64,000 nucleotides of DNA from Zeugodacus cucurbitae (Eukaryota > Arthropoda > Insecta > Diptera > Tephritidae), in NCBI RefSeq assembly GCF_028554725.1, contig NC_071667.1, forward strand, positions 15,731,501 through 15,795,500, in the 5' to 3' direction. The notes under the pieces were generated by a model that was not told the DNA's origin, did no database searches, and saw nothing but the letters and a program-made list of their open reading frames with translations. Each line of letters opens with the position of its first letter. The stretch's first letter is position 1. Below are positions 12,701 to 21,420 of this stretch, one piece after another. A program made the translations under genes and the position numbers.

Positions 12701-14143
12701 AACTATTGAGTGGACCGCCTACGAAAGTGTACATAAAAAGTACCTTAATTTCGGTAAGTAGACTCGAGCAAGATGAACATAGAATAGTCAGCTATATATA
12801 TATACTGAGAAGATATAGAAATTCCTTATAAATATCTATTTCACATTTACACATTTTTTTTATAATTCAAACACACTATTTTCTTGTATTTTTCAGACAC
12901 TAAACCCAAACTGAAGAACCACTATCGCGCTCATCGGTTATCCTTCTGGCTGAACCTCATACCCGATCTGCACAAGCCAGGCGGCGATAATGTGCCAGCC
13001 GCACACCATCAATTGCTGGATGACACCGATGATGACGTCGACAATAATATTGCAAGTTCGATAAAACCACTCAACCCACCTTATTCACCGCATGCTGGCA
13101 GCGCGGCGCTTGGCAATTTCACTTTATTCACTAATCAAGTATTCTCACTGCTGAATCTCTCGTCACCTTCATCGGCGCGTAATGGCTCTCGTTACGGTGC
13201 TAAAATGTATGCTGGTGATGAGAGCGGTGAAGCGCATGCCGCCGGCAGTGGATCGCCACCGGACGGACAAGACGGTTTCGCCGCGTACTCCACAGCGCTG
13301 AGTGTTACAATTGCAATTGGTTGTTCATTGCTCATACTGAATGTGCTCATCTTCGCCGGTGTTTACTATCAACGTGACAAGACGCGCCTCAGTGAGCCGC
13401 GTGCGCAAACGAAGCTGAAGCGACAAGAAAACGGCCAAATGCCAAATAATATTTGCGGCGATCTCGAAACCTTGACGATACACACGAAAAACGATCCGGC
13501 GACGATACTTTCGCACCATCATGCGTTGCAACATCAGCACCAGCTGCCGCCGCCCGAATTCGCCGATATACCGCATCGTGCACCGCCACCGCCGAAACAT
13601 ATGAAATCACTGCAAGATGCGAGCGGGAACATGAGCATGGGTGGCGCGCTAAATGCGACGGCTGGCGCGTCAAGCGGCGGTGGTATGCTGGCCGGTGGCG
13701 GTGTAGGTCCTGGTGGCAACGCTGCTGGTGTAGGCGGTGGCATGGGTAGCGCTAGCGGCCAAGGTAGCAGCGGCTCCAGTGCTAGTGGAGGCGGTGTCAA
13801 CATGATGGGCCATATGCAACCACCGCATGCGCTGCAAGTGATGGGCAATCAATGTGGCACACTCACCAAAAAAAGTTGTATGAAACAAACGCAACAGCAG
13901 CAACAACAACAACAGCTCGTTGTTACCCATCAACAGCATTTGCAGAATCATCATAATCAAAGCATGACGACGGCTTTAATGGGTGGCGGTGGGGGTGGTG
14001 TTGGTCCACCGCCACCATCAGTAGCTAGCGCACAAGCGCACACACATGCCAGCGTGCAGCAGCAACAGCAACAACATCATCAACAACAAGCACAACTACA
14101 ACAAATTCAACAGCATCCACTAATGGATGAATTGCGAGTGTGA
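599..14143 (+). CDS. Nlg: Neuroligin (5'-partial), eight exons in the window
   Basis: Postsynaptic type I membrane adhesion protein that binds neurexin. Join: 599-796, 860-1246, 1584-1620, 7044-7256, 10681-10819, 12311-12462, 12638-12753, 12897-14143. All introns are GT-AG and all phases match, giving 828 residues after the first split codon. Seen: cholinesterase-like motifs FLNANTDRYSKLPANYGLMD, GGDPQSITLAGHGTGAACV (partial residues about 36-54), RAILMSGSGLAPWSLV, RAEAFFSFNSGDVQYG, NEYTDWERPVQHPINIR and HGEDLPYLFGAPLVGG. The nucleophile elbow is GHGTG, so the catalytic Ser is replaced by Gly, as known for neuroligins. A membrane segment lies at about residues 544-571 (nt 13286-13369), followed by QRDKTR. 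The cytoplasmic tail has Gly-, His- and Gln-rich tracts and ends in DELRV. The signal peptide and N-terminal exons are outside the window. Which of the insect neuroligin paralogues this is cannot be decided here. Confidence 0.95.
860..1246 (+). CDS. Nlg: Neuroligin exon b with Ala/Gly-rich insert
   Basis: Separated from the previous exon by only 63 bases. The acceptor is AAG (857-859) and the donor is GTGAGT at 1247. It encodes GLLFNRAILMSGSGLAPWSL, then FGPSIDGVVIDGGDYVPP, then a low-complexity stretch of Ala, Gln and Gly (about 1120-1225) before PGQLENI. It ends in phase 1. Confidence 0.93.
1584..1620 (+). CDS. Nlg: Neuroligin 37-nt microexon
   Basis: Acceptor CAG at 1581-1583 and donor GTATGT at 1621. 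With the flanking split codons it encodes VLMRKSAINKLSR. It joins the phase-1 end of the previous exon (G plus TA gives Val) to the next exon (AG plus A gives Arg). The result leads directly into YDLLAGVTRAEAFF, as expected for cholinesterase-like adhesion proteins. Without it the two neighbouring exons are out of phase. Confidence 0.9.
2045..3215 (-). mobile_element. Degenerate mariner (DD34D-type), copy 1 of family M1
   Basis: Read on the minus strand, the broken frames at 2862-3080, 2650-2865, 2313-2600 and 2081-2269 give successive parts of a mariner transposase. These are an N-terminal helix-turn-helix region (TNAEIGAILKVFFLKVKSAG), a WVPH-type linker, VLLCVWWVLKGIIHYDLLPY, the second catalytic Asp in VVFHQDNARPQT, and a C-terminal LPSRWKHIIERNG. 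Compared with the copy at 42 kb, a short deletion near 2640 removes the VTGDEKW block with the first catalytic Asp. A second deletion near 2260 removes sequence after SDYHL. It is an inactive fossil lying antisense in the 5.4-kb neuroligin intron. The element ends are approximate. Confidence 0.85.
3216..7043. other. Rest of the 5.4-kb neuroligin intron
   Basis: AT-rich sequence with no coding exon that I can support. It ends with the CAG acceptor at 7041-7043. Short ORFs here show no recognisable domain. Confidence 0.5.
7044..7256 (+). CDS. Nlg: Neuroligin exon d
   Basis: Acceptor CAG at 7041-7043 and donor GTAAGC at 7257. It encodes YDLLAGVTRAEAFFSFN through EYTDWERPVQHPINI. The segment is highly characteristic of insect neuroligins. 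It starts with the last base of a split Arg codon and ends in phase 2. Confidence 0.94.
7257..10680. other. 3.4-kb neuroligin intron
   Basis: Donor GTAAGC at 7257 and acceptor CAG at 10678-10680. AT-rich, with one tandem repeat block near the 3' end (see 10364-10530). No other feature seen. Confidence 0.6.
10364..10530. repeat. Tandem hexamer array (TACTCG/TATTCG type)
   Basis: About 165 bases built from six-base units such as TACTCG, TATTCG and TACTCA. A larger near-duplicate unit (CTCATATTCGTATATATACT) occurs twice, at about 10434 and 10470. It lies about 150 bases upstream of the exon at 10681. The open frames through it are a product of the hexamer period and not genes. Confidence 0.85.
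10681..10819 (+). CDS. Nlg: Neuroligin exon e
   Basis: Acceptor CAG at 10678-10680 and donor GTAAAT at 10820. It encodes RDETLEALSDAQIVAPAAQT through YLYVFDYQTRYGDYPQ, ending in phase 0. The YVFDYQT strand precedes the residues that carry the catalytic His in true esterases. Confidence 0.93.
10820..12310. other. 1.5-kb neuroligin intron
   Basis: Donor GTAAAT at 10820 and acceptor TAG at 12308-12310. Non-coding; nothing recognisable inside. Confidence 0.6.
12311..12462 (+). CDS. Nlg: Neuroligin exon f
   Basis: Acceptor TAG at 12308-12310 and donor GTGAGT at 12463. It encodes RQGCIHGEDLPYLFGAPLVG through VVMLYWANFVRTG, in phase 2 at its end. The HGEDLPYLFG segment aligns by pattern with the His-containing loop of cholinesterases, so the His is kept although the Ser is gone. 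Confidence 0.93.
12638..12753 (+). CDS. Nlg: Neuroligin exon g
   Basis: Acceptor TAG at 12635-12637 and donor GTAAGT at 12754. It encodes GNPNDQMEGEHPSSRQERSR and then TIEWTAYESVHKKYLNFG, the end of the esterase-like domain. It ends in phase 1. Confidence 0.93.
12897..14143 (+). CDS. Nlg: Neuroligin terminal exon: stalk, membrane segment, tail
   Basis: Acceptor CAG at 12894-12896; stop TGA at 14141-14143. It encodes HYRAHRLSFWLNLIPDLHKP (end of the extracellular domain), an Asp-rich stalk with NFT, NLS and NGS glycosylation sequons, and one hydrophobic segment at nt 13286-13369. The cytoplasmic tail carries a Pro-rich patch (APPPPKH), a Gly/Ser-rich region (about 13650-13800), and two poly-Gln stretches (about 13889-13916 and 14058-14115) encoded by CAA/CAG runs. 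The final residues are DELRV, a PDZ-ligand-like terminus. Confidence 0.95.
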
Positions 14144-14935
14144 CATTAATTAACAGTGCGTTTCAAATGTGATCTCTAGCGGTGATTAAATGATTGTGAT
14201 GCGAAATGAAGTGGAAACAGCGACCACACACAATGCTACACACAGCTCGATTAAAGTATGTGTGTCGCTGTCTATTTATGAGTGTGTGTGAGTGAAATTG
14301 TACGTAGTAGTACACTATTACATAGTGGATATGCGTGGATTTAATTGTGTGCGTATGGCAATTGTTGCGGCGCATCAGCACAAAGCGTCTCTGGTGTTTA
14401 ATGACCATTACGTATGCGCTCTGTAAGCGTTTATCGTTTCGTATATATATATATATATATCTACAAATGTGTGTGTGTATGAACGCCAGTTCATTTAGTA
14501 GCTAACCGAAAACGGGATTACATGACGTAGGCGCATTTTGTTAATTATACATTTAATAGTAGTAGTAGTTATAGTCTTCAAAATTGGTATATGTGTATAA
14601 ACTAAGAGCAAGTAAACAAATATATAAAGTCATGGTGCTTGGCACCAAAACTAAATATTATTTCACAATTCTAACTACAGCCGTATTTAGTAGGGAATTT
14701 TAAAATTTAATATTTGATTGTCATAAAAAATGTTACCCAGCAATCAAATGTGTTGTATATACTGAAGCTAAAGTTATAAAACTCTGAACGTGAAGAATTA
14801 TTAGCAATATCTCAAGGGACGCAGTTGGTATTCGATCTGTTTTGTGTAATTTACGCTTTTACTTTCCTGAAACATAAATATTTCACCTACATATACTATT
14901 ATTTATTGCTTTATAAATATGATACTAATAAAGTA
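14144..14935 (+). other. Probable start of the neuroligin 3' UTR
   Basis: Follows the stop codon directly. It contains GT-rich runs and a (TA)n tract at about 14444-14460. No splice sites or coding potential are evident. The first AATAAA lies at 14927-14932, just before a mariner, so the true 3' end may be there or further downstream. Confidence 0.45.
14927..14932 (+). terminator. Candidate AATAAA polyadenylation signal
   Basis: First exact AATAAA after the neuroligin stop, about 780 bases downstream of it. ATTAAA variants occur earlier (about 14186 and 14251). In AT-rich DNA this motif arises often by chance, so the call is weak. Confidence 0.25.
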
Positions 14936-15668
14936 TATTCTGTCAAATAAGTACCCGGAAATTCTCATTTTAAATTTTCCCGCTGAGTGTTTGTGTTTAA
15001 ACGAAATTTCTTGTGCCAAAACGTTGGAAATGTTGAAAAAAACATTTGGTGATTCAACCATGTCGAAAACTCAAGTTTACGATTGGTATAAATCGTTCAA
15101 AGAGGGACGAGAAGAAGTGAACGATTTGCCACTTTCAGGACGGCCTTCGAACTCTTCAACCGAATGAAACATCGACAAATTAAAGGAAATGGTGCTCTAA
15201 AATCGTCATTATAGTTTGCAGAGATAGCCCAAATAATGGGCATGTCTCATGAGACCGCTCGTCAATTTTGGTTGATGTTTAGGGTATGCGGAAAGTCGCA
15301 GCGCGATTGGTGCCAAAAGATCTGAAAAACGAACGAGTTTTTGAACCAAAATTCAACAAATATCAGCAAACAACCACCGTACTCTCCAGTTATGGCCCGT
15401 GTAACTTTTTCCTGTTTCCAAAACTCAAATTACCACTTCGTGGAACCCGTTTTGAGAGCATTGAAGACATCAATACTAACGCAACAAGAACTGAAGACCA
15501 TCCCGGAATAAAGCTTTAAAAAGTGTTTCGATGAATGGATTGTTCGTTGGAAGAAGTGTATTGTCTCAGAATGGGAGAATTTAAGGGAATATAATAAATT
15601 TAGATGATTGATAAGTTGTTTGTGTTTTATTTCAAATTTCCGGGTACTTTACATTTCCGGGGAATGTA
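14936..15668 (+). mobile_element. Internally deleted mariner, copy 1 of family M2
   Basis: The left end ATTCTGTCAAATAAGTACCC and the right end (AAAGTACCCGGAAATTTG on the opposite strand) form imperfect terminal inverted repeats. The body holds an N-terminal transposase piece (14919-15167: AKTLEMLKKTFGDSTMSKTQ, then VYDWYKSFKEGREEVNDLP) and a C-terminal piece (about 15286-15590) with CNFFLFPKLKLPLRGTRFES. Most of the catalytic domain is missing, including the first two Asp motifs, and stops interrupt the rest. The copy at 58.1-59.8 kb is the same family without the large deletion. It is non-autonomous and starts four bases after an AATAAA. Confidence 0.85.
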
Positions 15669-15918
15669 TATACAGGTTTTATTCTATTTAAATGAAATAT
15701 TTGCCTCAAATTCGAGATAAGCAGCTATTCTGTGATGTCGCAGATTTGCTGCAGCTGCGGAATAATGTGCTGAATGTTTGAAGTAGCCTTAAATTGTGAT
15801 TGTTGCAGCACTCATCTCTTATTTTCAAGGAATCTTTCTTGTATTCTCAGTACGAGGGCTGCTATATATATTTTTGGCCTAATAATGAAAATAGGAATAT
15901 TTATCAACGAAAATGGTT

Positions 15919-16371
15919 TTATTGTTTTTCAAAATAATCTCCATCAAGATTTATGCACTTTTTCATGCGCTCAAACCAATTTCCGAAGCACTTTTTTTGA
16001 GCGATTGTTAAATTGTGCGAGATCCAACGAGAATGAACCTTTTTTACGGCCAGGTGTTCATGCAATACCGAATGTATGCTGGTGGGAGAAATGCATAGAC
16101 ATGCATATACATGACGGTCTTGCATTATCAATTCACGTACGGCATCGATGTTTTCTGGCACAACGGCTCTTTTTGGACGACCTTCACGGAATTCGTCTTT
16201 GAGCGAGCGTCGGCCACGATTGAATTCGTTGTACCAGTTTTTCACAGTGCTATAGGATGGTGCTTCATAGCCATACAAAGATTTTAGTTCATCGATGCAC
16301 TCTTGTCGCGATAATCCACGTGGAAAGTTGTGAAAAATGATCACACGAAAATGTTCACGAGTTAATTCCAT
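15919..16371 (-). CDS. Mariner DNA-binding-domain-only ORF
   Basis: A 150-residue intact frame starting at an ATG (MELTREHFRVIIFHNFPRG). The first about 110 residues match the paired helix-turn-helix region of mariner transposases (GLSRQECIDELKSLYG, then STVKNWYNEFNRGRRSLKDE, then the second HTH ending in VHSRWISHNLTIAQKK). This is followed directly by a tail typical of the extreme C-terminus (NWFERMKKCINLDGDYFEKQ). The whole catalytic Asp triad domain, some 170-200 residues in family members, is absent, yet the frame is kept through the junction. It could make a protein that binds mariner ends but cannot cut. Whether it is expressed is unknown. Confidence 0.75.
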   Translation of the reverse strand: MELTREHFRVIIFHNFPRGLSRQECIDELKSLYGYEAPSYSTVKNWYNEFNRGRRSLKDEFREGRPKRAVVPENIDAVRELIMQDRHVYACLCISPTSIHSVLHEHLAVKKVHSRWISHNLTIAQKKCFGNWFERMKKCINLDGDYFEKQ

Positions 16372-16498
16372 TTTTTGGTCGAGATTAATTATTTAATCCC
16401 CTGTAAATAAAACAATTCACGATTAAATGACAAAACGTTCTGAGTGATGTTATGCTAAAAAATTTCAAACTTTCCAATGGAAATGTCAGATTGCACCT

Positions 16499-17107
16499 GG
16501 CAACACTTATACCCGAGACACACATGTAGTAACAATACCATGATAAAAGTATTATGGTATTGTGTTTACTACGTACATTGACACACATCGATTTGTAGTA
16601 AACTGAAATACCAACTTTGTTTCACAGACATGAGATATTTAAAAAAAATGTAAATAATAAATATTTATATATGTGTAATGGAGAAAGCAATTTTTAAAAT
16701 TACAAAAAATTGGCAAAAATATGTATTTTCTGCACAAAAAACAGAAGTAGTTGAAATGTATCTTAAAAGCCCGTCGCTTACAGGCATCAAAATAAGGTGA
16801 TACATGACCCTGGCGTTTGAATTAAAAAACTTGGGAAAATTTTCATATTTTCCATTTTATTTATTTATTTTTGGAAAGTCATTTTGACAAAATATTTTAA
16901 AAAGCTTTTGTATATAAGCTCCCTCCCAGGTTTCTTACCTATTTTTAGCTGTGTTTAGTGAAATACCACAAAAAAATGCTGATATTGTTACCAGCAAAAT
17001 ACTACATTGCTCACATGGTAAAGTGCTAGTATTTGGTGACACACATCTGGTATTTGTACGAACAATAGTATTGTTACTACATGTGTGTCTCGGGTATTAG
17101 TGTTGCC
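16499..17107. mobile_element. 609-bp inverted-repeat (MITE-like) element nested in mariner M3
   Basis: GGCAACACTTATACCCGAGA at 16499 continues through CACACATGTAGTAACAATAC. It is repeated in inverse orientation ending at 17107, with about one mismatch in 40 bases. The interior holds further partial inverted copies of a TAGTAAAC/AATACC motif and one 40-residue frame (16679-16801) without a known domain. Part of the repeat (GGCAACAC) could belong to the mariner host, in which case the element is CCCGAGACACAC...GTGTGTCTCGGG with a TA site. Confidence 0.6.
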
Positions 17108-17178
17108 TTCATATACTTTAGCAGCCAGTTGTTTGTCGAAATTATATAAAACATTTATTTACTTTATAATATTAATAA

Positions 17179-17310
17179 CACTGTCCAACAAATGAAGACT
17201 TTTTGAATGGAACAGAATAGCGACCCCAGAATTCTGAAAGGGTATGTTGAGTAGATAATTTTTGTAGCACAAACTTATGGTCCAGCACGTCTGAGTTTTT
17301 TTTTACAGTG
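17179..17310. repeat. Left terminal inverted repeat of the CMC-like element
   Basis: Pairs with 18039-18163. Key landmarks are CACTGTCCAACA at the tip, GAACAGAATAG, GGGTATGTTGAGTAGAT, and GGTCCAGCACGTCTGAG before an internal T-run and ACAGTG. Confidence 0.8.
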
Positions 17311-17828
17311 AGTCAAAGTTTTCATTTTTTGGTCGAAGGGAGCATTATACTATATGAAAAAAATGTTGTAAGTTAATGTCTGAGAGAATTCTTATGGTCA
17401 GAGTTGTATTGTGGAATTGTATGAGGATTATTTTTGTGGAAGATCTTACCCCTCTAACTGGTTTCTTTATGGGTCAATTTGACCCTTTTTTCGAGAAAAT
17501 CAAAAAATATCCTTTAAAAAAGGACATTTAAGGATTAAAATATTCTACGAAAATGTTTGGCGGAAAATTTCAGTGGAGGTCACCAAAGACACCATTGTTG
17601 TAAATAAAGCTCTTTACGATTAATTGACAAAATTACACGCCAACATAACAAAGTAGGTGAAAACGTCGTCATGTTCGGCCGGGCCAAATACTGAGTTCTC
17701 GCGTGTCAGCTGTGACTTACAAATCGGGTGTGATAAAATTAAGCATAATTGACTTACTAAGCAGTACATATCGGGTGTGATTTTTACTAAAATTAATATA
17801 TAAAAAAAGAACTAAAGCTTAAATAAGC

Positions 17829-18050
17829 ATGGCGGATTCTGTTTGCAAATTAAGAGATTGGTTTTGTTTTATTTGTGGACATTTTACGCACCTTCAAAGC
17901 AGAAGAAAGATATTCCCTACAATTGAAGAACCATATTTTCTTTTCTTTGGAATACGATTTTTTTGTGAAGCTTGGATACCAGAAACTGTATGTACTACTT
18001 GCGAAAGAGGTCTTTTGACCTGGTACAAAGGCGGTACTGACCCACTGTAA
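17829..18050 (+). CDS. Small Cys-rich ORF inside the CMC-like element
   Basis: 73 residues, starting MADSVCKLRDWFCFICGHFT and ending with a stop that falls inside the right inverted repeat. It carries two CxxC pairs (CFICG near residue 13-18 and CTTCERG near residue 56-60), a Trp before the first pair and a W-P before the second. This is a likely zinc-binding fold, of a kind seen in short insect proteins linked to transposons. It is complete as read, but the stop lying in the repeat suggests it is the N-terminal part of a longer protein. Function unknown. Confidence 0.5.
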   Translation: MADSVCKLRDWFCFICGHFTHLQSRRKIFPTIEEPYFLFFGIRFFCEAWIPETVCTTCERGLLTWYKGGTDPL

Positions 18051-18163
18051 AAAAAACTCAGACGTGCTGGACCATAAGTTTGTTCTACAAAAATGATCTA
18101 CTCAACATACCCTTTCAGAATTATAGGGTCTCTATTCTGTTCCAAAAATGCTGTTGGACAGTG
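18039..18163. repeat. Right terminal inverted repeat of the CMC-like element
   Basis: Inverse of 17179-17310 with a few substitutions and short indels. It contains the end of the Cys-rich ORF. Confidence 0.8.
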
Positions 18164-18166
18164 TAA

Positions 18167-20700
18167 TTACGTCTGCCATTAAAATAATTTTTTTTTTCTT
18201 CGGAACTCGAAATTGTTATCATTACAACATTAGAAGCTTTCCGTATTTGTGTAAATTATTCTTCCAAAGACTGATTAATTGTGTATATAATAAATATTTG
18301 AAGTTAGTGTGCAACAAATACGAAATTAGTGTGTATATGTATGTAGGTTTATATGAACTAATAAATGTACAGTAGATATTTTAATGTATGTAAATAACCA
18401 AAGATCATAGTAATACTAATACATAATGAACGTCGTTAGAGAATTTTCACAAAAATAAAACGTAATCTATTTAATTGAAAGTAAAACTTTAGTTATAATC
18501 ATGCTCTAATCTGAGACGGTGAATGTGTAAGTGTGTGCGTGTCTGAAAACTGAAGATAGCAAAAGTTTGTGCCATTACACGCACATAGAAAAACAAATAA
18601 ATTGGTTTGGAATTATCAGCTATCTAAAAAAAATTATTGCATGATATTAAAAAAATACTTTCAAAAATGTATAGCATGTGATTAAAAATAATTCTTTTAT
18701 AATTAAAATTCATATGTATTTATTGTTAAGCTTTATTGTTGAAGGTATTTGGAAATATTATGGCTTAACTAATTAGAAATTTATTCCTTTTATATAAATT
18801 ATTTCAATATAAAGTTTTTTTATTGTAAATTTCATTTGTGTTTTTTGTAACATGAATTTCACATGGGGAAAATCTCACATCTTCGAAAAGTTTCCCGTGT
18901 TGTAACCGTAATTTTGTTCATGTAAAACAGTAAAATTTGTTCGCAAAATCAATTGTGGGGAACAAGTATAAATATTAACAAATTATTCAAAATTAACAAC
19001 TTTTTTTTTGATATGAACTATGTCCTGGGCTGTATGAAACCATAGCTAAATTAATATTCGGTGGGATCTTTGTGTGGTGGAGGGTGCTTCAAAATTCTTC
19101 AAGACTATTTTAGCGTGTTTTAAGCGCAAGTGGATGATATAAAGGTAGCAACGGATCTATTGCTTCGAAATTTTATCGGATGCTAGCTGAAGAAGTTTCC
19201 TAGAAGAAGACGAGGTAGAATCATCTTGCTGAAGGAATGCCCAAACTATATGAAATCGATACTAAAATTCCTTGAATCCCACTTTTTTAACTACTCTGCG
19301 ATTTGCGGATTTAGAAGTAAAAGACTTATGCAGATTTTTAGTCGGTTCACTGCGCATTGACGAGTACTAATATCTATTTAGGGTTTTTCTGAGTTTACAA
19401 AGGCCTGTAGTTCATAAGGTCTAAGTGTATTCCTTCTCTTGTGGGGAACAGGTTTTGGTAGAAAATCCTAATAAAGCTCTCAAAGAAAATAAGGAGAAAG
19501 TGCATTCATTTGAAAAGTAATATAATTCCCTCGATATAATGCGACCATCATCGATATCGATTGGAGAAAAGAACAAGATTGCTACCCAATGTGCGTCCGA
19601 TTAAGTTCTTTTCGTACATGATGTTTTCAAATACACCATTAACACTTCTTCCGGGGTGTAGAACGCCAGTCGGGCCGGCACTGATAATTGTTATGTGGAT
19701 AATTCATGTTTTTATGGTAAAACAGTCGCATTTTTAAATTGAATTTTCGTTTATAGCTCCAATAAAAATAATAAAAAACATCAAAAAATCAAAACAGACA
19801 GAATGCCGAAATTCTAATATAATTTTTCATTCACACGAAATTCATGATATGCTTTAATCACATGGAATTTACAATAGGGCTGATAACACTTTTTTCATTA
19901 GAAAATATAATTTCTATTCTTTACAAATTTTATTTGTTTAATAATGATTTACTCACTATAATTTATTTCATTACATTGCAGCGAGTATTTGTGCGTGCAT
20001 TTGAATCATCAAACTGTTGACTCATGTAACTAGTTAGTTCAGATTCAAGTTAAATTGAATGTAAGTAAACAAATGTGTAATCTCTAAAAACTTTGTAACC
20101 TGCTTACTAAAATTAGAAAGGTAAACCACTAAGCAAATAAAAATATAGACATATATATAGTATATGATGCAACCAACCATAGCAGCTAACTAAATATTAA
20201 GGGTATATAATGTGTATAAAAACTAAAATTATATAATATAGTTATACAAAGTTTAACAAATAAGCAGCAAAAAAAAAAAAACTAACTACATTGTAAGTGA
20301 AGAGTGTGTAGCAAATAAATAATTAGAAATATTTACTATTAAGTATTAGCGTGAAAAAAATTATGCAGCAAAAAAGTAAGTTGTAAGTACTTAAACTATA
20401 AAAATCTGTGACACAATTGTATTTTTAGTGCTGCAATTTAAATAGTAAGTAATGGCTAATTATTTGTCAAAAACAGCAACAACGCTGCAAAACGTGTTTA
20501 ACAGCTCTGTAATGACCAACTGTGCAATATATATAGAGAACTAGTTAAGTATGGAAACAATTGTGGTATTATAAGTATGTTAAATGGTATGATGATGGCA
20601 TACTAAAATTTAAATTCCGTAAAAATAAGGGATTAATAATGAATAATAAAAGGAGAATTAATATTTAAATAATAGCTGCTTTCTGAAATGGAAAAAAAGG
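18167..20700. other. AT-rich spacer
   Basis: No coding region recognised. The stretch at about 19020-19680 is somewhat more GC-rich and could be an old transposon remnant, but I cannot identify it. Confidence 0.4.
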
Positions 20701-21420
20701 TAAGTTTGGATTGAAAACTGAGACAGATTCGATTCCACTGTGACACCCGCAAAAACTCCTAAAGTTCTTAAGTCGGCTAATATCGATTCCAGTCACTTCG
20801 CTGGGTTCGCCGTAGATATACCTACCGAGGTGCTTTAATCCTTAATTATGCGCATGGGGTCAGGGCCACTTGAAATTAAAAAAAAAAAAAGGTTTTACAG
20901 TGGTTAGATCGCGGTCGCGCTTTTTCTAGCTTCTTCACTCCGCGCGGGGTACGCAAATTAGTCGCGTCCAGAACACCAACGCGTACGCACATATGCTCTC
21001 TAGCGCTCTAGAGACCCCATGCGACCAGTTACGTAACATTTTTTTGAAGAGGTAAGTTTTAACTACTGTGTTTTCTTTTAGTTTATTTTAGTATATTGCA
21101 ACACTCGAGGGCTTACTGTGTCGGATGCAGAACAGAGGAATCCGCTGATGAGACTGATTAGTTTTTTTTTTTATTTGATCTCGGCTATGCCAAAAAATAG
21201 TTTTAAGAGAAGTTACGTTTTTTAATTTTTTTTTTTTTGGGTATAATGTTCCCGTTATGTTTTTGTTTCTTAAAGTTAATAATAATAAAGAACTTTAATA
21301 ATTACTATAAAATTAATTTCATTTTATTTCGTTTTGACACTTATTTCCTAATATTTGTTTGGGTTCACTCAAGACCCCATGCACCTAATTGTGTGATTTT
21401 TTCGATGCGCTTAAGTAAGG
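20701..21420. other. Unidentified repeat-like segment with an internal A-run
   Basis: Contains an A-run at about 20878-20890 after a GC-richer stretch, which resembles the 3' end of a + strand non-LTR insert. A GC-rich patch at about 20930-21030 follows. No open frame with a known domain. Confidence 0.3.

Larger units (their letters stand above)
15851..17130 (-). mobile_element. Internally deleted mariner, family M3, with a nested insert
   Basis: The + strand left end is TACGAGGGCTGCTATATATA, typical of a mariner terminus at a TA site. The right end is less clear; TTTAGCAGCC near 17120-17130 resembles the expected inverted partner of GGCTGCTATA. Between them lie the minus-strand ORF 15919-16371, its 5' leader, and a 609-bp inverted-repeat element at 16499-17107. 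The transposase catalytic domain is deleted. Confidence 0.75.
17179..18163. mobile_element. CMC-like DNA element with about 125-bp terminal inverted repeats
   Basis: It starts CACTGTCCAACA at 17179 and ends with its inverse at 18163. It is flanked on both sides by TAA (17176-17178 and 18164-18166), a 3-bp target duplication. The left repeat (17179 to about 17310) and the right repeat (about 18039-18163) match over about 125 bases with small differences. CACTG ends with a short duplication suggest the CACTA/Mirage/Chapaev group by established definitions, but no transposase is present. The interior includes the palindrome GGGTCAATTTGACCC near 17470 and the ORF at 17829-18050. Confidence 0.75.

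Noticed and set aside
12625..12831. + strand open frame overlapping neuroligin exon g
   Set aside because: Wrong frame; the correct frame joins neighbouring exons in phase and gives the conserved esterase-domain end.
13325..13960. Several open frames on both strands within the last neuroligin exon
   Set aside because: Shadows caused by the GC-rich and CAA/CAG-repeat composition of the real frame.
18380..18400. Pumilio-type TGTAAATA site in a possible neuroligin 3' UTR
   Set aside because: The motif recurs by chance in AT-rich DNA here (also near 16648 and 29413), and the UTR extent is unknown.
19020..19680. Possible LTR-retrotransposon pol fragment
   Set aside because: No motif could be read with confidence in any frame; left as unidentified spacer.
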